Source of the DNA: Melampsora larici-populina 98AG31
Lineage: Eukaryota; Basidiomycota; Pucciniomycetes; Pucciniales; Melampsoraceae
NCBI RefSeq assembly: GCF_000204055.1
Contig: NW_006768843.1
Coordinates: 123,567-187,566 of the forward strand
DNA: 64,000 nt
Reading direction: 5' to 3'
Part shown: in pieces, positions 22,811 to 35,269 of the stretch
How the letters are laid out: each line of letters starts with the position of its first letter
Position numbering within the stretch: the first letter of the stretch is position 1
Notes under the pieces: model-generated
Database searches by the model: none
Told to the model about the DNA's origin: nothing
Seen by the model: the letters and a program-made list of their open reading frames with translations, nothing else
Made by a program: the position numbers and the translations under genes

Positions 22811-23573
22811 CTACATTTGAGTAAACTCCGCCGCCGCTGTCAACTATTAAATGTAACGTCAGCTCCCTGTTGTCAATAGTTCTGTAGCACGTAGCTTACT
22901 CCAATGCTCCAGCAATCCAATCTCTGTATGTAGTCCACAATACGACCGTCAAAACTCAGCACATTGCCCGCTTCAAACAGAGCGCAACCAAATTCCGCCA
23001 TTCTGTGCCGTCCTAAGATGTACTGCGCGTGAAAGGAAATATCATCCTTTACCTAACATTTGCCGTTAGCGACGCCCATTAGCTATTTCAAGACCGCTTA
23101 CTTCAGGATCCCAATCTCGATGTAATGCTACCACGACCCAGCAATTGTCCACATGTGAGAAGTCACAGCTGAGAATCCTCCCAATACTGGTGACGAGGGT
23201 CCCCGCGGCCGCCATCCTTTGCCTTGATCTTTCACACTGCAAAGCAGCCATGCATACAGATTCCGGATACAATATTGTGCCCCCGTTGACCTCGGTTGAA
23301 ATCAGTCTGCCGCATGCAAAGTACGCTGTGTTGCTTTGCAGCACGCCTGCGTTAGGCTCTATCACCGTAGCTGGAATCCACTGTTGAACAATGCCCGCCG
23401 TCACGACGTGGCTGTTGTAGCGTCTTATTTCATGTGTCGACCGATTCAATCCGCTTTCCTAAGTGAGACGCATGATCAGCCATGTTAAGAAGGATCACAC
23501 CATCGCCATGACTTACTGCATCTTCTATAAAGAGACCGGATTGAAACCCCATTGGCAAATATGCTGGTTCCAT
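22811..23573 (-). CDS. two-module OB-like accessory protein, family member 3
   Basis: Exons: 23,573-23,517, 23,458-23,102, 23,052-22,900 and 22,843-22,811, all phase 0, encoding about 199 residues with a TAG stop. Donors are GTAAGT, GTAAGC and GTAAGC. Exon 1 is MEPAYLPMGFQSGLFIEDA, which aligns with exon 1 of member 6 (both 19 codons, both with YLP). Exon 2 has AYFACGRLISTEVNGGTILY and GRILSCDFSHVDNCWVVVAL followed by HRDWDPE. Exon 3 (153 bases) has GNVLSFDGRIVDYIQRLDCW. Intact by eye. This is the clearest member for the W..V.LH.DWD segment at the end of module 1. Confidence 0.75.
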
Positions 23574-23899
23574 TATGTTGCAGACGTTGTCGATGATGCG
23601 GCAATTGAAATGATATATAAAATGTAGCTGTGGTCACTGATTGGACCTTTGTTCGGCGCGTTCTTTATCTTTAAGATTGATGCGTCCCCACAGCCCTCTT
23701 CACGATCGAAACGTCTGACTCGGCGATGCTGTCTGCGTTGTTCCGGCCCAACGCGCCATCTCCTACCCACCCAATCACTAATCGCCATCCTGACAAAGTG
23801 GCGGCTGCACGTGCACCTTCGCCACAGCACCGGCTCTCCTCGCCTTCACAATTCCAGTAAGTTTTGCATCTCAGTCGCCGTCACTGGCCCAGTCTCATA

Positions 23900-24832
23900 A
23901 ACAATACATTGATTTAGTGCCTTTCAGAGACGTGACTTTACAAAACAAAACAAAAAAAAATTGATTTCAATTGGAACTAAAAAACACATAGACTACCCAA
24001 CAACCGCTTTCTACGTAGTGACATTCAGTTCCGCCCGCTATCTGATCTCTGACAATTCCCTCGAGCCTCATTGTCCAGCTCAGTTTACATCATCTATTGT
24101 ACAGCACTCCAGTAAATAATGACACCACGTTAACACCAGTCCAATTTAAATAGGTCCCAGCCCATTGCGATGTTGATCACAACATGTGCTCATCGTCTCC
24201 CGTCGGTCGTACAAAGGTTACACACTATGCACAGTACTGTCAGTTACTCATCGCATCAACTTACTGTTCGTCATCAGCTTACAAGTCGGGGTTTAATGCA
24301 AAGGCTGGAGCATGATCGCGATCTTGGTACCCGTCGTCGTTTTATGACCCTGATGAATTATCGTTAGCTCCGTCGCAACCTATCATGCTGATCACACAAC
24401 TACGCACTGCCGGTTTGTGTTGTCATTGCCGTCGCCTTCTACATCGTGGCTCTTTTGTTTTATTAGGTCCCTACAAAAATCATCATAGTCAGACGTCTAG
24501 ATATTGCAGCATTTTGTATTCGTCCATATAAGTGAATCACAAACGTTGTACTTCTATTGTCGCTCATCGACGACAATCTTTGAACACCAATGGGTTCCTT
24601 CGCCAATCTGCCCACAAATCCGTAAAATGTTAATATTACGTCCAATGTCAAAGCAAAATCACTTTGAACTTTTGATCATTGCATTCCCCATTGTCACCAA
24701 TCGGTTTTGTCGTGTCCGGACACGTTTCTTGCACTACAGTGACGTTCAGTGATTCTTTTGGCGCATCACTAATACAAGCGTCGTTTCAGCCAACGCTAAC
24801 GTAAACGTTAAGTAGCCAATGATAAACATCAC
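23900..24832. other. Helitron interior, no clear gene
   Basis: Short frames on both strands. A minus-strand piece at 24,463-24,651 reads LDVILTFYGFVGRLAKE, which has a strand pattern like the OB-like family but lacks the conserved spacing; it could be a decayed exon of the gene at 24,833-25,273. Nothing else recognised. Confidence 0.35.
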
Positions 24833-25273
24833 TCACGGCATTACTGACTTTGACATCTCTGCACCCAAGGTCTGTGCGTTGCCTTTGACACATTGTCCGC
24901 TGTATAACATCGTTGTAAAGTGAACAGTATTAATAGGAAGGAAGCTGTCTAACAAGCTATTAATGACATACTCTTTATCGTTCAAATTCACCACAGAGTC
25001 ACTACTCGCATCTTTGTATATGGGCGAACCACTGCGAGCGCGTTCCAATGCTAGATGTGGCCAAAGAGCGAGGACACTATACATCTTTCCGTTGTCCACT
25101 AATCGCCAGTCATTGAAAGCTTTGCGTGGTTTGGTGCCTTTGATTGGACAGTTTGCGAAAGCATGGCCATATAGAGAACAGGTGAAGCACTGATCCAAAC
25201 CGTCTTTGACCTCAGCCATTGCAGTGACGGGCATGTCAATATAACTGATTTCCGAGGCGCGTCGCTGCGACAT
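24833..25273 (-). CDS. CCHC zinc-knuckle frame inside the Helitron
   Basis: A 146-codon minus-strand frame with a perfect C-x2-C-x4-H-x4-C knuckle (CFTCSLYGHAFANC), then KPRKAFNDWRLVDNGKMYSV and, near its end, INTVHFTTMLYSGQCVKGNA. A zinc knuckle suggests nucleic-acid binding. A GTGAGT donor directly follows the last coherent codons, so the gene is probably spliced into sequence further left. An upstream MEGASIVFTED piece near 25,370 could be a first exon like those of the OB-like family, but I could not join it. It is related in position, not clearly in sequence, to that family. Confidence 0.4.
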   Translation of the reverse strand: MSQRRASEISYIDMPVTAMAEVKDGLDQCFTCSLYGHAFANCPIKGTKPRKAFNDWRLVDNGKMYSVLALWPHLALERARSGSPIYKDASSDSVVNLNDKEYVINSLLDSFLPINTVHFTTMLYSGQCVKGNAQTLGAEMSKSVMP

Positions 25274-25399
25274 CCATGATTTGACAAGGTCGGGTCTTCA
25301 CACAAGATTAGTTCTTTGGTAGTTTTGCGTTGCCGTGATTCTTGCACCCATCCTCGGTAAAAACAATGCTCGCCCCTTCCATTTTATTTGCAACATCAA

Positions 25400-26755
25400 G
25401 AACTACCTAGAAGTAGTTGTAGCAATAAGACCTATGCAAATATAACGTGAAAGATGTGTTCAAATGATGCTCAGCAGTTATTTCTTTACTATGCTGAAAC
25501 GAAGACAAACAAATACAAATATATTTGTGGCAATAGAGACTTGGAAATCAACTCTCGACGCGACCTATTGTCTTGATATAGTGCAAGATGCAAGCAACTC
25601 ACCGCGCGTATCCAAACCGCCCCACCAAACAACTACCTCCATGATTCACAAAAACTGTCTCTCCATATATATAATGGACAGTATATATCAAAATTTGTCG
25701 TCAAAGGATTGACATTGATATGAAGTCAAAGTATGTACGTTTCGGTATTACCTTATCAATACTCCGACCGACATATTTATGCTGTATCTGCATAAGGTTC
25801 GCCACTCTTATGAGTTGTTGATATTATTAAGTAACTTAAACGGTACTTTGTTCTACACCAGCTGCCATTACTCCCTCCCATGTCCCGATTATTTCCCTGG
25901 TTGTTTTACGTCCAAGACCGGCATTCACATTGGATCACCTTTGTATTAAGTTTACATCGACAGTTTCCTCGCGTTCACAATTCAGCCACTGTAATGTATC
26001 GACTGTTATTCTGCCGGTGGATGTGCCGAAGCGTAATCGGTGAGCGCTAACTTCCATTCTATTGCTGAGCAGTGACAACTTCATTAAAGCCGCTGATATA
26101 GCAATTGACATTCAACATTATAGTTTCTTATCGCCATACAATATGCTTACATCAGAGTACATTCATCAGGGCTATCATATTCCGATATCGGCTTTTTTAT
26201 GAAGTCTGATCGATATCCTTGCCCTTCGCGCCTTCCCTGCCGTGTCAACCTGACCAAAAGTCAACTTCCAACTATGATGATGTTTTTTTTCTCATAACGC
26301 CCTGCAAACCTGCCTGGTCCACAACTTACATCATTGCTATTTATCGACGTCGTTTGAAAGTGAACCTTGACCATGCGAGCTCCTATGACCAATATCCGAC
26401 ACTACATAACAAATTCACCTGGGCCTTCACGTGGCAAATTCACCAACTAGACCGGTTGTACCCTCATCACGCGTAGCAAGTCAACTGTTTGCCACTTCGA
26501 AAGCATTGACTCTTAGGCTCAGCACCTAACGTCCGTCATACCGCAAGATCGGCGCAGTTCAGGCAATTTGTACCACGTCCCTCGACGCTGCTGACATTTT
26601 TCATACCATATTACACTTGGCTAAATACCCCACCTCTGTCAACACCTGACCCAATCCCCAATCCATCGTTTCCGTTGACCTTTTCAATCTGTTCCATTTA
26701 TTACTTATCTACACTCCACTTTACTGTTGACGTTGATCATCCTCATTGACTGAAG
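25400..26755. other. Helitron interior, no gene recognised
   Basis: Moderately GC-rich sequence with only short frames on both strands. No family motif, no terminal repeats and no tandem arrays were seen. It forms the space upstream of family member 5. Confidence 0.4.
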
Positions 26756-27937
26756 ATGTCCCAACAAATGAAGAAGAATGACAACCGTATCCCATCCCAC
26801 CCCATCCGAGTTGGTTTTTTGGGCGAAGCGGGTACCCAGGTATGTCGAGTTGCAATCACTTACAACATCAATAATTGACGTCATTGTAACTATTGTAGGC
26901 GTTGACCAAAATGAACGGCAGCAAAGGTTTTATTTCACATCACGCATCCATCACCACATCCGGAATGAATGGCGGAGCACCCTTCGAAAATCCCATCCAA
27001 ATCACGTCTTATGGATCTCAGTCTGACACCTTAGCTTCTAAGAACGTTTACTCGATGAATTGCAAACTCATCGGTACCAACGACAGCAATGACGACCAGC
27101 TTCACTTTGAGAACGCCAATCGTGTAAATCTTGGATCAGTTGACAAGTTTGGCAACTTTTTTGTTGGAGAGCTGATTGACAAGATAACCATGTCAGCGTT
27201 AGGAATCGTGGTCGCTCGAGAAATGATCACCGATTCTGCTTTCAAAGGCAAAAGCACGGTTGTTGTAACTCTCAAGTCGACTGACTATGATCCAATTGTT
27301 AGTTGTCCATTTGCCTGTCGAACGAAGTAACATGATGCTGACTATATTCACAGACAAAAGGCCCGGTTAGTTGGCATACCAAGCATTACATCCCGCCTGT
27401 GCGCAACATGGAAAAGGCTCAAAGTCTTTGTCAGCTTGGTTGCGAAGTCCTCCTCACCGGCCAAATTAAGGACTACAATTCCAACCTTTTTATGTGGGAA
27501 AACGAAGTTAGCATTCCGTGTCTCTCCGCCCCTCCATTGCAAGTTTACTGATTTTTCAACATAGGTGCATGCTATCAGCATTTGTCACGGTGAAATATCG
27601 TTACCTACAGTTCCCTCATCTCGAGGTACCGGGGGCCCCAGTGGTGGTCGAGTTCCGCTGTCGCTGTGAGTTTGACTTTCTCTTTTTCCTTTTATCAGCA
27701 CTAATGCGTTTTCAATTCAGTAATCGAAATGGAGCCAGCAGCGTTGCCAGCACCTCCTCCCAAAGGCTCGACCCGCCGTCCTCGCAAAGCGTTAGCTCGG
27801 ATAATCGTGATCCACTGTATTCATCGTTATTTGGTGGAGTTGAGGAGCCACAAGATGACGAAGCCTCTGCCAGCGAGTGCGACACTCCTCTGGTTGAGAT
27901 AAGCAAATCTGCCGGCAAACGAGCCAGACGGGGATAG
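26756..27937 (+). CDS. two-module OB-like accessory protein, family member 5, long-tailed
   Basis: Five exons: 26,756-26,839, 26,899-27,297, 27,354-27,506, 27,565-27,665 and 27,721-27,937, encoding about 317 residues to TAG. The first three introns are phase 0 and the last is phase 2. Donors are GTATGT, GTTAGT, GTTAGC and GTGAGT. Exon 2 has VYSMNCKLIGTND and VVVTLKSTDYDPI. Exon 3 (153 bases) has GCEVLLTGQIKDYNSNLFMW, matching the family spacing. Unlike the other members it continues into a Gly/Pro/Ser-rich acidic tail ending AGKRARRG, a possible basic nuclear-localisation end. It is intact and lies just upstream of the Rep/helicase gene in the same orientation, so of all members it is the best candidate for a partner of the transposase. 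Confidence 0.75.
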
Positions 27938-28784
27938 GCGACATATGCGGCCGCTGTTGTATTATTGCCTTTTTTGGCTGCTATTTCTTTGGCGTACATT
28001 GTTCTTGATGTGTGCTTAATGTCTGAGTAGTCCAGTCACTGACTTCGTTCTTTGCCATCTCTGTCTGTGTACATATATGTCCATAGTTGTACTTAAATAT
28101 CAACTCATATCTCCCGGAATTAACTTTGACATTCATTGATCAATTCCCGCAACGTGCCACTGCGTGGCGTAATCTTCACGTGCATCGTTGATATCCACGG
28201 TGCGCGTCACTTCGTAAAGGTCAACCCCGCTGCCCATTGTGACATCACAAGCGTGACACACACGTCAAACGNNNNNNNNNNNNNNNNNNNNNNNNNNNNN
28301 NNNNNNNNNNNNNNNNNNNNNNNNNNNNNNNNNNNNNNNNNNNNNNNNNNNNNNNNNNNNNNNNNNNNNNNATGGCGATGCCACGGCCCAAGGCCCAATG
28401 TTGCTCAGTGTTCAATGATTGCCACGGTCAGATTGACCAGTCCGAAATGTAATCATAATGGTGCGTTACTTCTCACCAATAGCATTTTGATAAATACAGA
28501 ACACCGTTGTTACAATTCATTCCTCATCAAACTTTATTCCGCGGAACCCTTACCAGGAATAACAAGTGGTACGTTGCGGCATATGCCCTCTATCTCGAAT
28601 CAACTAACGAAGACTGTTTTGTCATCCTTATACTTCTGACCTCTCTTTCGGTTACGATGAATATTTGTTTTCGACTTTGTCGGCCTTTAGTTGCCAAATT
28701 ACTGCCATTATCACAGAACAATCTCATTTTGAATCTATTTCATCGACCAGCTTTCGGAACTCTCAATTTGCTTCGTTGACCCCA
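27938..28784. other. spacer with 100-base assembly gap
   Basis: Bases 28,272-28,371 are N. The frames to either side of the gap are not homologous to each other or to the OB-like family by eye. The gap separates family member 5 from the Rep/helicase gene, so the intergenic distance and any small gene there are unknown. Confidence 0.9.
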
Positions 28785-31700
28785 ATGGCCCCTCAACAAA
28801 TTGCAGCAAGCCATGAGGCTGAAAATCACGAAACTTTCCTTCGCCATCGGTTCGCCAACGAAATACCGCACAACCTCGGCACCTGCACTGACGTTTGCAC
28901 TGCCTGTTGAGCCCTCCACTGGGACAGAGAAAGACCCACTAAATTGCCATTGAGTCAGCCGACGACGTACACAATGTGCTGCCGTAACGGTAAAGTCAAA
29001 CTACCGCAACATTACTTTACATTCCCTAGCGCGCCACCCTTCCTCATTGGTTTATTAACTGAAGATACAGACCGTAAGCAATACTTGCTGCAATGTTGCT
29101 ACCATTTCTGATTCTTTTTTATGACAGGCGCTCGCAAGTTTCGCAACAATATCAGGAGCTATAACAACACGTTAAGTTTCACTTCTCTCGGTTGCAAGAT
29201 TGATCGCAGTGTCGATGGGCCCTATGGAATTTGTTGTTTTAAAATTTTTGGACAATTGGTGCATAATATGGGGAGCATTTTGCCGCGGGATAACGAGGCC
29301 CCAGCTTTTGCTCAAATTTATTTAATGGGTCAAGACACCGACGAGGAAGCTGACCACAGAGTTTTTATGTCACAAGCGGATATAGATCCAACAATTATCA
29401 AACAGTTCCTGGACTTCTTCTATGTTTCCAACCCGTATGCAATACAGTTCAAGATGGCGTACCAAGTTGCACAACAATACCAGAGCATTTCGTTTTGCAT
29501 CAAATCCATCCCACCGCCACCTCCGGGACAATTCAGTCACGACGTCAGAACATATGTCCGACCTTCAGCATCCGAGGTAGCAATGATCGTGGGCGGTGGT
29601 GGCGATATTGGCGAAAACAATCGTGATATCATTTTGCACAGCGTTGACGGTGGATTTAAGCGGGTGTCCAAGCGGCACACTGGTTATCTACCTCTGAGAT
29701 ACCCGGTGTTATTCCCTTGGGGCCAAGCGGGGTACGACAAGAACTACAGAGTACCAACTGACGATGGTGAGTGCCGACCCCTCGATTTGCTTCCGTTATA
29801 TATGCTGATTTGATTACAGACGTTGGTGGGAAAGTTTCGACGTTACAGTGGTTTGCGTACTTGCTATTCCAACGCCCCAAAGAATTTTCAACCATTCTCT
29901 CTTCACACATGTTGTTGCAGGAAATCGCTACAGACTTATATGCCTGTGTAGAGAACCAACGAATCATGTATTTCAGAACCCATCAAGACAACATACGCGC
30001 TGATTTATACTCTGGCGCGGTCGAGGCGCTTGGCCGCAATGACTTCGCCTTTGGCCGTCGTGTTATTCTGCCATCATTGCACATCGGCAGTCCCCGCGCA
30101 ATGACACAACTTTATTACGACGCAATGGCACTGGTCCGACATTATGGTCCACCCAGTTTCTTCATTACGATGACAGCTAACGATCATTGGCCCGAAATCA
30201 AGTCAGTTTTGCAACACGGTCAAACAGCTATGAATCGTCCTGACGCCATCACACGGGTTTTCAATATGAAATGGGAAGACATGATGCACGATGTCAACAA
30301 GAAAGGCAGACTGGGTAAAGGTCTATCTCATGTGTCGACAATCGAATTTCAAGGAAGAGGCCGACCTCATGCGCATTTCATACCTATTCTAGCTAAGGGC
30401 GCAGCGCCTCGGACACCCCACGCGGTAGATTTGGTGGTACACGCTGAGCTTCCTGATCCAGACAAAGAAGCAGGACTTTACGAGGTTGTTACAAAGTTTA
30501 TGCTTCATTGTCCCTGTCAACAAGGAAGCTCCTGCTGGAAGAATGATAAATGTCGGTTTGGGTTTCCAAAGGAATATGCAGAATGCACGACGATGACTGA
30601 CGATGCGTATCCTACGTACCGCCGCCGAAACAACGGCCGAACTTTTGTGAAGGGGGGCTACACTTACACAAATCGAGATGTAGTGCCTTATAATCCATTT
30701 TTGCTGTTGAAATATAATTGTCATCTCAATGTCGAGGTTGCTTGCAGTATCCAAGCCTTGAAGTATCTGTACAAATATATCACCCAAGGTCATGACGGGG
30801 CTTCACTATCAATGTCTGCAGACAATGAGCTCGATTTATATATTGATGGCCAAAGCTTGACCGGAACAGAAGGTACGTTCAATAACTTCAACAACATAAC
30901 GTAACAACAACTGACCACAAATCTGTAGCCTGTTGGCGTTTGTTCATGTTTGTAATGTCGGTACGCTTTCCAGCAGTGCAGCGACTACCTCTGCATATGC
31001 CTCGAGACAACGTTGTTTACTTCCGCACGATCTGATCTCTTCAAAATCAAATCGATTCTGGCAGAGCTGCTAGAACCCCTTTAACTCAATTTTTTCTTCT
31101 ATGCCAAACAAATTACTTTTTGGTGAAAGCAAACATCAGCGTAAGGACATTGACCTACCCGGAGATGGTATACTACTTTTCCTGGGACGACGACGATCAC
31201 AAATGGGTCGTTAGGACCAACAAATCCAAAACAATCCCTAGGGTGTATTTTGCCAGTTTATCTCAGGGAGAACGCTACTTTTTACGACTGTTGTTGTTCA
31301 ACGTAAAAGGACCAACATCATACGAAGATCTACGCACAGTTGACGGGGTTGTGTATGACAATTTTAATGGCGCAGCCGCCGCGTTGGGTTTATTACTTAA
31401 TGATGACCACTTCATTGCTACTATGGAAGAATGTTCTCATACCCAATCGACTTATCAATTAAGGAGTCTGTTCGCTATCATATTAAAGTATGGGAAGGCA
31501 AGCAACCCATTGAGACTCTGGAATTTATTCTCATTGCCTTTGTCCGACGATTGCGTGCATGCAATGAAACAGATCGATTCGGAGAAAGTACCAACGCCGA
31601 TGATGATTGAAGCGCTGTCATTATGGCGTTTAGAAGATGCTTTGTCGGAGGTTGGTCTTGATCTCAAATCGGCAGGGCTGCCTCAGCCCAACTTAGGCGT

Positions 31701-33231
31701 TTTAGATGGATATGGCTTACTACTTGGTTATGCAAACGAGGAAAATTTCTCAATTGATGCAAGTACAGAATACGTCATGGACCATTTGAGTGCGATGAAC
31801 GATGAGCAAATTGGCCTGTTTGAGGAGATTCGAACAGCCATTGCTGTGGATCAAGGTGGGTTGTACTTTCTGGACGGTCCGGGCGGAACGGGCAAAACCT
31901 TTACCATCAATACGGTTTTGCACTATTGCAATGCGATGCGGATTCCGTTTCTTTCCGTTGCGTCTTCAGGCATCGCTGCTCTCTTACTCTATAAAGGAAC
32001 AACAGCGCATTCAGGTTTTAAGATTCCGCTCAATCCCGATGATTCCTCATCATGCAATTTCAGCGGACGGGACGCATTGTCAGTACAGTTGAAACAATGC
32101 AAGATTATCGTCTGGGACGAGATATCTATGCAGAACAAGGCCGACATTCAATGTGTGGATTGATCTCTCAGGGAGCTGCGGAGCATCGACAAACCATTCG
32201 GTGGTATTATAGTATTGTTTGCAGGCGACTTTCGGCAAACGTTACCAGTAATCCCGCGCGCCACCGTGCCACAGCAAGCCACGGCGTCACTCCGACGATC
32301 ATACCTATGGCCATTGGTTAAGCAATTCGCACTTACTGTCAACGTTAGATTACTTGGAGCGGATCACAGAACAACGACTTCTGTCCGACGCAATGTTGAC
32401 TACACCGCGTGGTTGTTGAAGCTGGGCTCGGGTTTGTTGCAAGACCACACGGAGGCTAACGTTCCACTGGAACATTTGGCGATCAAATGCATTCCACCCG
32501 ACAAGGTATACGACAAACGGATGGCAGTTAAATTATATTCGAAGTCTAATTCCTTCGTGACTGCCGCGGATTGGGCCTCATTGTCCGATTACTATGCAGA
32601 GCAATGCATCATAACACCTCTCAACAAGTCCGTCGTCACTGTTAATGAGGAGATACTGGACAAAATTAACGGGGAAACATTTATTTCCTACTCAATTGAC
32701 ACCAACGACGATTCCACCACCTGTGAACCGTTAACGCCGGAAATGCTCAACTCCTTTGCTGTTCCTAATTTTCCAGTCCACGAGTTGCACATAAAGGCAG
32801 GGATGCCAATCATACTGCTTAGAAATCTTAATTTACGGCAAGGACTATGTAATGGTACGAGACTCTTAGTTACACATGTCGCGAGGACTTATCTTTTGTG
32901 TAGAATCATCACGGGTGGCAGGAAGGGTAAGAAAGTGATATTGCCACGTATCAATCTGCACCATACAGGAAACGCAGTGTGTCCACTGCCGTTCAATCGA
33001 TATCAGTACCCCGTGGCGCCAGCTTTCTGCATGACTGTCAATAAGTCTCAAGGACAGAGCTTGGACAACATCGTCGTATTCCTTCCCAGTCCGGTTTTCT
33101 CTCACGGCCAGTTGTATGTGGCTCTGTCAAGGTGTACAAGTGTGGAGAACATTGAATTATGCATGTCGGTATCACGAAACACTAAAGAGACTATGAACAT
33201 TGTTTACAAAAACATACTGATCGACGCGTAA
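28785..33231 (+). pseudogene. Helitron Rep/helicase (RepHel) with three in-frame stops
   Basis: Exons 28,785-29,073, 29,128-29,766, 29,820-30,872 and 30,929-33,231 join in one frame of 1,428 codons. The N-terminus has a Cys-rich CTDVCTAC...ALHW segment. The Helitron_like_N and Rep domains follow. The HUH motif is GRPHAHF (His-Ala-His at 30,368-30,376) and the catalytic tyrosines are in KYLYKYITQ near 30,770. The PIF1-like SF1 helicase has Walker A GPGGTGKTF (about 31,880), Walker B IIVWDEIS (about 32,110), FAGDFRQTLPVI, and C-terminal TVNKSQGQSLDN and YVALSRC. In-frame TGA codons at 28,908-28,910, 31,033-31,035 and 32,161-32,163 break it; two of them follow T. Otherwise it is full length, so inactivation looks recent. 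Confidence 0.92.
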
Positions 33232-33781
33232 CCTATTGAGGTACGTTATTCTTTCCACCAAGGCTGTTTAGCACAATAACTGACGCACTTTTTCTTCGCA
33301 GCCCAATATGTACTTCGCGTCACATCATTTGACGGCAAACAACGATGATACCAGGTAACATGTTTGATGGATTGAGATCGTTGTGAAATTGCAGTCGTCG
33401 CAAATTAATCATGTATTGTTATGAGGATCGACCTAGCGTACATGCAATCAGAGTATGCAATGTACATCTTCACACAGCGCCAATATCCTGAGAACCATGC
33501 TTGAATATCACGGCCACTGGGTTCAATGACTGAGTCATTGCCTTGAGCAGAACTCGGTGGCATAAATTGATGGCTAGACACCCAACCCGGCAGTTGGCCA
33601 ATCAATTACAGGACACATAATACCGTCCATAGGTTAGAGTTATCGTTTCCAACGCCAATCTCTGAGCCACTAAAATAACGACGTGGTTCTTGCTATGACG
33701 TCGTTGTTTTTCAACAGCTAACTTCAAGCACCAAGGTGTTACCATAGCCAACGCAGCCTACAAAAATATTCAACATTGCAC

Positions 33782-34538
33782 ATGAGTGATTCATATCTGC
33801 CTCTGCGAATGACTGGAATCTTTTGGATTGGTAATGCCGTAAGTAACACCCAAAAAAGACTAACTTCGGCTAACTCAGACTGTTTTAGTTGGGCATTGAA
33901 TCACAGATTGTTCGAGGGCGGCGCGCTTATCAGAGCCAATGCAGCGCAACCGACGCCAACTGCGACACTATTGATTTTACTATTGTTGAGAATGGAACTC
34001 ATACCATCATGGTCTCCGATGACGCCTTCTTGATCAGTGGCATTCTGATTCCCGACCATTGTCCATATGCTAATATCATCGAGGTTGATGCCGGTACCGT
34101 TGTCAGAGTCAACGTCGAGCGGAGCATTGCGGAGGCTTCTTTGGCCACCGTCACGACGGTTGGTAGGGCGCGGGTCTTGACTAGAACCAACAATTACGAA
34201 GGAACACAAAACATGTGCTTGCGGGTGATGCATATGTCGTGGAACAGTATTGTCAGTCAGCACACAAAAGCAATGCTATCCACAACACTAACATTTTGTA
34301 TCAGGTGGCCGAAGACATTCGTGAGGAAGTACTATATACTTGCGATTCAAGCACATTGTTTAGCATCAATGTTCACTTATTGCGAAGGGGAAACGTGATC
34401 AATATCGTGGGCATTATCTCGGGGTTTTCTCTTACAGCGCCAAGATGGCATATTCGGGTACGTGTGTTGAACTTCAGTGAGATATTTACACGGAGCGATT
34501 CAACGTTGACGTCGTCACAGCTGATAAATGCGTGGTAA
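33782..34538 (+). CDS. two-module OB-like accessory protein, family member 6
   Basis: Exons 33,782-33,838, 33,889-34,251, 34,305-34,457 and 34,521-34,538, all phase 0, encoding about 196 residues to TAA. Donors are GTAAGT, GTCAGT and GTACGT. Exon 1 is MSDSYLPLRMTGIFWIGNA (19 codons, like member 3). Exon 2 has AFLISGILIPDHCPYANII and GRARVLTRTNNYEGTQ then LRVMHMSWN. Exon 3 (153 bases) has GNVINIVGIISGFSLTAPRW, with the family spacing. The last exon is only five codons. Intact by eye. It lies about 550 bases downstream of the Rep/helicase stop, in the same orientation. Confidence 0.7.
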
Positions 34539-35269
34539 CGATCGAGACATATTCATCAACGCGTCGCTACGCTTCCAATTTATCCATCGCAAACCACAGG
34601 CCACCAAAACCGACGTCAGCGGGTCGAGGCGTTTATTGCTTCTTAAGGAATCTCCCCTTTTATTGCGTTATGAAAAATGGAAATCGTGACGGGATTACTG
34701 ATTACATTGTTGTATAAGTTTTGACCCAATGCTAGACCTGTATTGTTACTTATCGTTTGTCCACTCCGCTGTCCGTCCTCAAAGGAGACAATACAGTTCA
34801 CAATTGTGAAGTGTGCCTTTTAGGTATACAAACTTTAGTGTTGCAGTCCACAACCTCTGCCAAGGATACATCTATTAATTATATAAGAAAAAAAAATCTA
34901 TGGATTGGAAACAGGTAATCCGTCAAATGATGAACGATGAACGCTATTGCAACACTCAGTCTAAATGGCCACCGCGCTATTCCGCATTTCCAATCTGGAT
35001 ATCACTTCTTGACTTAAAACGATGTAATCTTCATACGGGCTACTGAGGCCTTCCGTCGCCTGTTCAAAAACTCTCACCACGTGGCCTATAATACCCACAA
35101 TGAGTCGGTGAAAACACAAAAGTGAGTCAAAATGACTCACGTTGTGGATCTGCAGTACCCTCAAACCGTGGTATATGAAAGGCTAAGCAGTTTGCCGCTT
35201 CCGAGGAGAAATATCGAATACGGAATGTGTAATTGTTCCAAACATTCATTTCCACCATAACACCGGTAT
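34539..35269. other. Helitron interior, no gene recognised
   Basis: Short frames only, such as 34,961-35,164 on the minus strand. No family motif seen. The right edge is set by the start of a nested TIR element. Confidence 0.4.

Noticed and set aside
14881..32163. Recoding of TGA as an amino acid, since so many in-frame TGAs occur
   Set aside because: Intact genes here end at TGA, TAA and TAG, the TGAs sit in a T-TGA context that mutation of TCGA explains, and the genes also carry frame changes and insertions.
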